Below are positions 58,503 to 64,000 of a stretch of DNA of 64,000 bases, piece by piece. The notes below the pieces were generated by a model. It ran no database searches. It was not told the origin of the DNA and worked only from the letters and a program-made list of their open reading frames with translations. The stretch comes from Ensifer sp. LCM 4579 (GTDB taxonomy: Bacteria > Pseudomonadota > Alphaproteobacteria > Rhizobiales > Rhizobiaceae), in NCBI RefSeq assembly GCF_001854885.1, contig NZ_MDDV01000015.1:1-64000 (forward strand), in the 5' to 3' direction. A program made the translations under genes and the position numbers. Position 1 is the first letter of the stretch, and every line of letters begins with the position of its first letter.

Positions 58503-59303
58503 ATGCCGGCCCCAGGAAATCCCTTCAAAGCGGCGATCCGTGAGCGCCGCTTCCAGCTCGGCCTTTGGGTGGCGCTTGCCAGCCCTTATGCCGCCGAAGT
58601 CGTTGCCGGCAGCGGTTACGACTGGCTGCTGATCGATGGCGAGCATGCGCCGAACGACCTGCCGTTGCTTGCCGGGCAATATCGCGCGATCGCAGGGCGG
58701 GGCAGTCATCCGATCGTTCGCCTTCCCGTGGGCGATACGGCCCTTATCAAGCAGGTGCTCGACACCGGCGTCCAGACGCTGCTGATCCCTATGGTCGACA
58801 GCGTCGAGCAGGCAAGGCAGCTCGTGCGCGCCGTGCGCTACCCGCCGCAGGGCGTCCGCGGCGTCGGTGCGGCTTTGGGTCGAGCCACGAACTTCGGCCG
58901 GATCAGCGACTATCTCGAAAACGCAAATCAGGAGATCTGCCTGCTGCTGCAGATCGAGAGCCGGGCGGGCTTGGCAGCGATCGATGAGATCGCGACGCTC
59001 GACGGCGTCGACGGCCTGTTCATCGGCCCGTCGGACCTGGCGGCCGACATGGGCCATCTCGGAAATCCAGGCCATCCGGAGGTGCGCGCGGCAATCGTCG
59101 ACGGCTTCAGCCGGATCAGCAGCGCCGGCAAGGCCCGCGGCATCCTGACCCTCGATCCGGTCCAGGCACGCGACTATCGCGAGCTCGGCGCCGATTTCAT
59201 GGCGATCGGCACCGATGTGACGCTGCTCGTTAGCGCCAGCGAGCGGCTGCGCCGGGAATTTCTTGGCGAGACCGAACCGGCCAGGATCGAATCCGGCTAC
59301 TGA
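58503..59303 (+). CDS. HpcH/HpaI class II aldolase
   Basis: This metal-dependent aldolase of 266 residues splits 2-keto acids to pyruvate plus an aldehyde. It has DWLLIDGEHAPNDLP (catalytic His), LLLQIESRAGL (metal Glu) and GLFIGPSDLAADMGHLGNPG (metal Asp). Members include 4-hydroxy-2-oxoheptanedioate aldolase (HpaI), GarL and 2-keto-3-deoxy-L-rhamnonate aldolase. AAGGAGA precedes the ATG. It lies between gabD and the GntR/UxaA genes, so it probably cleaves a product of sugar-acid dehydration or delivers succinate semialdehyde to GabD. Confidence 0.9.
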   Translation: MPAPGNPFKAAIRERRFQLGLWVALASPYAAEVVAGSGYDWLLIDGEHAPNDLPLLAGQYRAIAGRGSHPIVRLPVGDTALIKQVLDTGVQTLLIPMVDSVEQARQLVRAVRYPPQGVRGVGAALGRATNFGRISDYLENANQEICLLLQIESRAGLAAIDEIATLDGVDGLFIGPSDLAADMGHLGNPGHPEVRAAIVDGFSRISSAGKARGILTLDPVQARDYRELGADFMAIGTDVTLLVSASERLRREFLGETEPARIESGY

Positions 59304-59318
59304 TCGGCTTGGACACGA

Positions 59319-60197
59319 TTACGGAATCGACTGAAGCAATGTTTCCCGGGCGGACTTCAAATGCCGGCGGCAGGCCTGCTCCACCTGTTTCGGCTCGCGC
59401 GACCGAAGCGCTGCGATATAGGCGAGATGCTCTTCGAGCGCGCGGGCGTTGCGTTCGCGCGCATTCGCCTTGTTCCACTGGTAGTGGTAGTGGAAGATGA
59501 TCGCGATGATGTCGTAGAAATCGACGATGAAGCGGTTGCTGGACGATTTGTGCACCAGCAGGTGGAAGCGCTCGTCGAGCTCGGAAAATTCCTTGTAGCG
59601 GCTGTCGATGTCGGCAAGGATTTCCCGATGCACCGCCTCGATCTTCTTCAGTTCCTCCCAGGCGGGATGGTCTTCCGGCAAGGCGACGAAGCGGGCGGCG
59701 GAGCGAAGCTCGAACATCTCCCTGACCTCCGTCAGCTCGAGCGCGAAGTCGCGGGTAAATCCCTTGAGCACCCAATGGCTGTTCGGCCGCTTCTCGATCA
59801 GGCCGAAGCGGCTGAAGCGGATCAGGAATTCGCGCACGCTCGTCGTGCCGGTGCCGATCTCCCGGGCGAGCTCCAGCTCGTTGATCTGCATGCCGGGTTC
59901 CGCGCCGCCCGCTAGAATCCGCCGCATGAAGCTGCGCTCGATGATCTCGGCAAGTGAACTGGTCTCCTCCGATGGAAAATAATCGGAGGGTTCCGGCCGG
60001 CGCAACACGGTCTTGCGGCGCTTGTCCCAGCTGATCAGCTTGAGATCCTCGCAGCGCGTGAGAATCGCGCGAACGGTCGTGCGGCTGACGCCGAGGAGCT
60101 GCCCGAGCTCCGGCTCGGAGGGCAGTGCAGACGTCTCGGCCATCTGCGTGAGGCAGCGGTTGAAAGCATCCTTGAAGACGGTGTTCTGTTTCGCCAT
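59319..60197 (-). CDS. GntR/FCD-type regulator with two tandem winged HTHs
   Basis: This 292-residue protein has an N-terminal winged HTH (LPSEPELGQLLGVSRTTVRA, residues 26-45), a second GntR-like HTH (INELELAREIGTGTTSVREF, about residues 105-124), and an FCD effector domain (LTEVREMFELRSAARFVALP, then DERFHLLVHKSSSNRF). A duplicated HTH ahead of FCD is not the usual single-HTH layout. It is divergent from the UxaA-family gene and is the probable regulator of the sugar-acid genes. Confidence 0.9.
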   Translation of the reverse strand: MAKQNTVFKDAFNRCLTQMAETSALPSEPELGQLLGVSRTTVRAILTRCEDLKLISWDKRRKTVLRRPEPSDYFPSEETSSLAEIIERSFMRRILAGGAEPGMQINELELAREIGTGTTSVREFLIRFSRFGLIEKRPNSHWVLKGFTRDFALELTEVREMFELRSAARFVALPEDHPAWEELKKIEAVHREILADIDSRYKEFSELDERFHLLVHKSSSNRFIVDFYDIIAIIFHYHYQWNKANARERNARALEEHLAYIAALRSREPKQVEQACRRHLKSARETLLQSIP

Positions 60198-60315
60198 TTG
60201 GATGTCCGGCGGTTTGAGTTGATCGGCGTTCGCTTTAGGCGGTTTGACGGCATTCAGCTAGCCCGACGCCAACCCGCGTTTCGCATCGAAAATGCGTGCA
60301 TCCTCATAATAGACA

Positions 60316-60344
60316 TTGACGGCGATCTGTCTATTGTAGATAAA
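60316..60344 (+). promoter_or_regulatory. Predicted promoter and operator of the UxaA gene
   Basis: TTGACG and GATAAA are separated by 17 nt. The dyad TCTA-TTG-TAGA (60330-60340) overlaps the -10 and is a good candidate site for the divergently encoded GntR/FCD regulator. Assignment is inference. Confidence 0.6.
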
Positions 60345-60379
60345 AAGACAAAAGCAAATGTTCCGGGGAGAGCCAGAAA

Positions 60380-61885
60380 TTGTCTGCACCGTCGTCGATC
60401 CTGCTTTCGCCGGAGGACAATGTCGCCGTCGCCACGACTGCGATCGAGTCGGGCGAAACCCTGCCCGGCGGCGCGCGGGCGGCGACGCGGATAGAGCCTG
60501 GGCATAAGGTTGCTCTCCGGCCGATTTCGGCGGGCGAGCCGGTGATCAAATATGCCCAGGCGATCGGCCGCGCCACCTCTGACATTGCTGCGGGCGATCA
60601 TGTGCATTCCCACAATCTCGCCTTCGATCAGGACAGGCTCGCGATCGGCGCCCCGGTTCCGCCGGAAGCGGCAAGCGAGGCTGACAAGGTGCGCACCTTC
60701 CTCGGTTACCGCCGAGCGGACGGCCGGGCTGCGACGCGGAACTATATCGGCATCATCGCCAGCGTGAACTGTTCCACCACAGTCTGTCGCGCGATCGCCG
60801 ACGAGGCCAACCGGCGCATCCTGCCGAAATACGAGGGCATCGACGGCTTCGTACCCATTGTTCATGACCAGGGCTGCGGCATGTCTTCGACCGGCGACGG
60901 CATGAAGAACCTGCACCGCACGCTCGCCGGCTATGCCCGTCACGCCAATTTCGGCGGCGTGCTGATGGTCGGCCTCGGCTGCGAGGTCAACCAACTGACG
61001 CTTTACGGTCAGAGCGGCGCCGGCGCGGAAAAGCGGCATTTCAACATTCAGGAAGCCGGCGGATCGCGCCGGTCGGTCGAGCGTGCGCTCGGCGTTCTTG
61101 AGGAGATCGCCAAGGAAGTCGCGCCCGTGCGGCGCGAGCCGATACCGGTCAGCGAGATCATCGTCGGGCTGCAGTGCGGCGGCTCCGACGGCCTTTCCGG
61201 CGTTACCGCCAATCCGGCGCTCGGTGCCGCGGTCGATATTCTCGCCGGCGCCGGCGGCACGGCTATTCTTTCCGAAACTTCTGAGATCTACGGCGCCGAA
61301 CATCTTCTGCGCAGCCGCGCCGTCAGCGACGGGGTGGCAGCGAAGCTCGACGATCTGATTTCCTGGTGGGAGAACTACGTCGCGCTGCATGGAGCTTCGC
61401 TCGACAATAATCCTTCGCCGGGTAACAAGCGCGGCGGGCTGACGACCATTCTGGAAAAGTCACTTGGGGCCGTCGCCAAGGGCGGGCGCTCGCCGCTGAC
61501 TGCCGTCTACAATTATGCCGAACGCGTGACCGAGCACGGCCTGGTCTTCATGGACACGCCCGGCTACGATCCGGTCTCGGCCACGGGACAGGTGGCGGGC
61601 GGCGCCAATGTCATCGCCTTCACCACCGGTCGCGGCAGTTGCTTCGGCTGTCGGCCGGTGCCGTCGATCAAGCTCACCAGCAATACGGCGCTCTATCGGG
61701 CGATGGAAGAGGACATGGACATAGATTGCGGCGTGATCGCTTCCGGCGAGACGACCATCGCCGAACTCGGCCGCGCGATCTTCGATCTGATCATCGACAC
61801 GGCTTCGGGCAAAAAGACCAAGAGCGAACTTTTCGGCTACGGCGACAACGAGTTCGTCCCCTGGCACCTGGGGGCGACATTGTAG
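60380..61885 (+). CDS. UxaA/GarD-family sugar-acid dehydratase
   Basis: This is an iron-dependent dehydratase of the altronate dehydratase superfamily, 501 residues. The N-terminal SAF domain (about residues 1-90) is fused to the catalytic part, with RNYIGIIASVNCSTTVCRAI, HDQGCGMSSTGDGM, GLGCEVNQ, GLQCGGSDGLSGVTANPALG and TTGRGSCFGCRPVPSIKL. A TTG start at 60380 has GGGGAG nine nt upstream. It probably dehydrates a sugar acid to a 2-keto-3-deoxy acid. The true substrate (altronate, galactarate, fuconate or another) cannot be read from sequence. Confidence 0.9.
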   Translation: MSAPSSILLSPEDNVAVATTAIESGETLPGGARAATRIEPGHKVALRPISAGEPVIKYAQAIGRATSDIAAGDHVHSHNLAFDQDRLAIGAPVPPEAASEADKVRTFLGYRRADGRAATRNYIGIIASVNCSTTVCRAIADEANRRILPKYEGIDGFVPIVHDQGCGMSSTGDGMKNLHRTLAGYARHANFGGVLMVGLGCEVNQLTLYGQSGAGAEKRHFNIQEAGGSRRSVERALGVLEEIAKEVAPVRREPIPVSEIIVGLQCGGSDGLSGVTANPALGAAVDILAGAGGTAILSETSEIYGAEHLLRSRAVSDGVAAKLDDLISWWENYVALHGASLDNNPSPGNKRGGLTTILEKSLGAVAKGGRSPLTAVYNYAERVTEHGLVFMDTPGYDPVSATGQVAGGANVIAFTTGRGSCFGCRPVPSIKLTSNTALYRAMEEDMDIDCGVIASGETTIAELGRAIFDLIIDTASGKKTKSELFGYGDNEFVPWHLGATL

Positions 61886-61916
61886 GCGAAAAATGTTGGA
61901 CGGTTGCGCCCTATTT

Positions 61917-62029
61917 GCCCCTCATCCGGCCTGCCGGCCACCTTCTCCCCGCAGGCGGGGAGAAGGGACTCGCGGCGCTCGCTCAGACTCCCTCTCCCCG
62001 CTTGCGGGGAGAGGGTCGGGGTGAGGGGC
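61917..62029. repeat. Complete RIME-like element
   Basis: Outer arms GCCCCTCA (61917-61924) and TGAGGGGC (62022-62029) enclose two inner hairpins: CCTTCTCCCC/GGGGAGAAGG (61941-61966) and CCTCTCCCCGC/GCGGGGAGAGG (61991-62013). At 113 bp with two palindromes it fits what I recall of RIME1. Confidence 0.75.
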
Positions 62030-62086
62030 GATCCCGCGCGCGACTGATGTGAGAGAAACGCAATCCTTGGAAGGAGGAGACAAGGA

Positions 62087-63106
62087 ATGCAGACGAGAAG
62101 GATCGGTCGAACCGATCTCCGGGTGACCGAATACAGCTTCGGCACGGCGGGGCTCGGGGGCCTCTATCGCGAATGCACGCGCGAGGCCGCGATGGCAACA
62201 CTTGATGCGGCCTGGGCCTCGGGGATCCGCTATTTCGACACGGCGCCTTACTACGGACTCGGACTTGCCGAGCGGCGCGTCGGCGATTTCCTGCGCGACA
62301 AGCCGCGCGACGATTTCGTGCTCTCGACCAAGGTTGGCCGGCTGTTGCATCCGGTGCCGCAGGACCAGGTTCCCGACTACGCCTACGTCAAGCCGCTGAA
62401 CTTCGATGTCAGCTACGACTATGGCTATGACGCGATCATGCGTTCGGTGGAAATGAGCCACGCCCGCCTCGGGCTCAACCGCATCGATATTCTCTATGTC
62501 CACGATATCGGCAGCTACACCCACGGTGCGGCGAAAAACGCCGTCTATCTGCGGCAATTGCTCGACTCCGGGCTGAAGGCGCTGGAGGAACTGAAGTCCG
62601 GCGGTGTCATTTCGGCCTGTGGCCTCGGCGTCAACGAGGTGCCGATCTGTCTCGACGTCCTCAGGCAGGCCGATATCGACTGCATCCTGCTTGCGGGCCG
62701 CTATACGCTGCTCGACCGCTCGGCCGTCGGAGAGCTCCTGCCGCTTTGCGAGAAGAAGGGAACGTCGCTTCTGGTCGGCGGCGTCTTCAATTCCGGCATC
62801 CTTGCCACCGGCCCGGTGGCGGGCGCGCATTTCGACTATATGCCGGCGACGGAAGAGGTCAGGACGAAGGTCGCGGCGATGGAGAGGATCGCCGGCGGGC
62901 GCGGCGTGCCGCTCGCTGCCGCCGCGCTCCAGTTCCCGCTCGCCAGTCCTTTGGTTGCCTCGGTTCTGATCGGCACCGCGAAACCCGAAAGCCTCGATCG
63001 GAACATGGAGCTTACGCGGCGGCGGCTCACAGCGGATGAATTCGCGGCCTACGAACCCTACACGCTCGTTGCACCGGAGCTTGGAGATGAGGCAGTCCGG
63101 GTCTGA
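62087..63106 (+). CDS. Aldo/keto reductase (D-threo-aldose/L-fucose dehydrogenase-like)
   Basis: This NAD(P)-dependent oxidoreductase of 339 residues has the AKR catalytic tetrad: Asp and Tyr in RYFDTAPYYGLGLAERRVGD, Lys in VLSTKVGRLLHP, and His in DILYVHDIGSY. The N-terminal start RRIGRTDLRVTEYSFGTAGL resembles L-fucose, D-threo-aldose and pyridoxal dehydrogenases. AAGGAGG lies ahead of the ATG. It lies between the UxaA gene and a sugar-binding protein. Likely role: oxidising an aldose to its lactone; L-fucose is the best guess. Confidence 0.88.
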   Translation: MQTRRIGRTDLRVTEYSFGTAGLGGLYRECTREAAMATLDAAWASGIRYFDTAPYYGLGLAERRVGDFLRDKPRDDFVLSTKVGRLLHPVPQDQVPDYAYVKPLNFDVSYDYGYDAIMRSVEMSHARLGLNRIDILYVHDIGSYTHGAAKNAVYLRQLLDSGLKALEELKSGGVISACGLGVNEVPICLDVLRQADIDCILLAGRYTLLDRSAVGELLPLCEKKGTSLLVGGVFNSGILATGPVAGAHFDYMPATEEVRTKVAAMERIAGGRGVPLAAAALQFPLASPLVASVLIGTAKPESLDRNMELTRRRLTADEFAAYEPYTLVAPELGDEAVRV

Positions 63107-63311
63107 TCCGCTGAACCCGAAGATGATGGCTGGCGAGCCTTCTTTCGTTCGGGCGAATGCAGCAAGTGGAGAACGCAAGGGGCTTGCCAATTCGAATCGG
63201 CTGCATTAGCGTGGACAAATGTTTTTTATGGATAAAAGACGTTCCGCGGACACCTGGCGGATCGCTCTCGCTAACGGAACAGCAAGGTGTCATTTCAAGA
63301 GGAGAAACCCA

Positions 63312-64000
63312 ATGAGCATTGCCAAACGTATTCTTTCCCGCCGTACCTTCACGGCGCTTGCCGGCGCCGCCTTCATGGCTGCCATGACGCCGATGACCTC
63401 ATTTGCACAGGACGTCACGATCCCGATCATCGTCAAGGACACCACATCCTTCTACTGGCAGATCGTCCTTGCAGGCGCACGCCAGGCCGGCAAGGATCTC
63501 GGCGTCAACGTGCCAGAGCTCGGCGCCCAGTCCGAATCGGACATCAACGGCCAGATCAGCATTCTTGAAAACGCCGTCGCCGGGGCGCCCGCAGCCGTGG
63601 TGATCGCGCCGACGGAGTTCAAGGCGCTTGGTAAGCCGATCGACGAGGCCGCCAAGTCCGTGCCGATCATCGGCATCGATTCCGCCGCCGATTCCAAGGC
63701 CTTCACCTCGTTCCTGACCACCGACAACGTCCAGGGCGGTCGCATCGCCGCCGATGGGCTTGCCGCGGCGATCAAGGAGGCGACCGGCAAGGAAGAGGGC
63801 GAAGTCGCCATCATCACCAGCCTGCCCGGCGTCGGTTCGCTCGATCAGCGCCGCGAGGGCTTCCTGGATCAGCTGAAGAGCAAATATCCGGGTCTGAAAG
63901 TCGTCGCCGACAAATATGCCGACGGCCAGGCGACGACCGGTCTCAACATCATGACCGACCTGATCACCGCCAACCCCGATCTCGTCGGCGTCTTCGCCTC
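63312..64000 (+). CDS. Sugar ABC transporter periplasmic binding protein (partial, cut by window end)
   Basis: Only the first 229 codons are in the window. The signal peptide has a twin-arginine motif (SRRTFTALAGAAFMAA) with cleavage probably after SFAQ. The mature part begins DVTIPIIVKDTTSFYWQIVL and has GIDSAADSKAFTSFLTTDNV, typical of type-1 (Peripla_BP_4, ribose-like) binding proteins. GAGGAGAAA precedes the ATG. Permease and ATPase genes are expected just beyond 64 kb. Substrate is inferred to be a sugar, possibly L-fucose, from the neighbours. Confidence 0.9.
   Translation, partial: MSIAKRILSRRTFTALAGAAFMAAMTPMTSFAQDVTIPIIVKDTTSFYWQIVLAGARQAGKDLGVNVPELGAQSESDINGQISILENAVAGAPAAVVIAPTEFKALGKPIDEAAKSVPIIGIDSAADSKAFTSFLTTDNVQGGRIAADGLAAAIKEATGKEEGEVAIITSLPGVGSLDQRREGFLDQLKSKYPGLKVVADKYADGQATTGLNIMTDLITANPDLVGVFA

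Overview
This window is a contiguous piece of an alphaproteobacterial chromosome, GC-rich and densely coded. It most likely comes from Sinorhizobium/Ensifer or a close member of the Rhizobiaceae. The reasons are the alphaproteobacterial families (TrcR/DUF1013, an SDHAF4-type DUF1674 protein, HemJ, TimA, the 180-kDa-class NAD-glutamate dehydrogenase), the gene order mnmE-rho-hemJ-hemE-origin-PEP/PPDK regulator-maf-aroE-coaE-dnaQ-secB, and many rhizobial palindromic intergenic elements. I see no rRNA or tRNA genes, CRISPR, prophage or intact insertion sequence. Genus and species are inferred from gene content and memory, not from a search.

Layout. 0.3-8 kb: M3 oligopeptidase, LysE-type exporter, leuB, PAP2 phosphatase, asd and a lytic transglycosylase. 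8-16.7 kb: beta-carbonic anhydrase, pyridoxal kinase, the very long NAD-glutamate dehydrogenase and an MFS transporter. 16.8-23 kb (minus strand): htpX-rsmB-heparinase-like-purH. 23-30.7 kb: SDHAF4-like factor, acsA, the cell-cycle regulator trcR, a solitary ectoine-synthase-like cupin facing a LysR regulator, prpE and a YggS-type PLP protein. 30.8-35 kb: leuS-lptE-holA. 35.3-49.6 kb is the chromosome-maintenance core: parB-parA-rsmG-mnmG, mnmE, rho, hemJ-hemE, then a non-coding AT-rich stretch with DnaA-box-like sequences (probable oriC), then ppsR, maf-aroE-coaE, dnaQ and secB. 50-56 kb: fxsA, then timA-mltA-smr-xre leading into gyrB. 56-64 kb: nitroreductase, gabD, an HpcH/HpaI aldolase, an unusual two-HTH GntR/FCD regulator, a UxaA-type sugar-acid dehydratase, an aldo/keto reductase and a sugar-binding protein cut by the window end.

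How it fits together. Replication initiation (oriC), segregation (ParA, ParB and seven parS-like sites spread over 7-47 kb), proofreading (DnaQ), clamp loading (HolA) and supercoiling (GyrB) sit within about 50 kb. Two parS-like sites lie inside coding sequence (rsmG and aroE) and encode the same tetrapeptide SRET. The last 8 kb reads as a non-phosphorylative sugar or sugar-acid catabolic island under its own regulator, with L-fucose-like sugars as the best guess. Two families of mosaic palindromes fill most gene-free gaps: a 'TACAGCG...CGCTGTA' type and a 'CCTTCTCCCC...GGGGAGAAGG' type. I found no clearly novel multigene system. The strongest leads are the tandem-HTH regulator with its promoter/operator, the parS-in-coding arrangement, the gyrB leader palindrome with two GANTC sites, and the orphan ectC.
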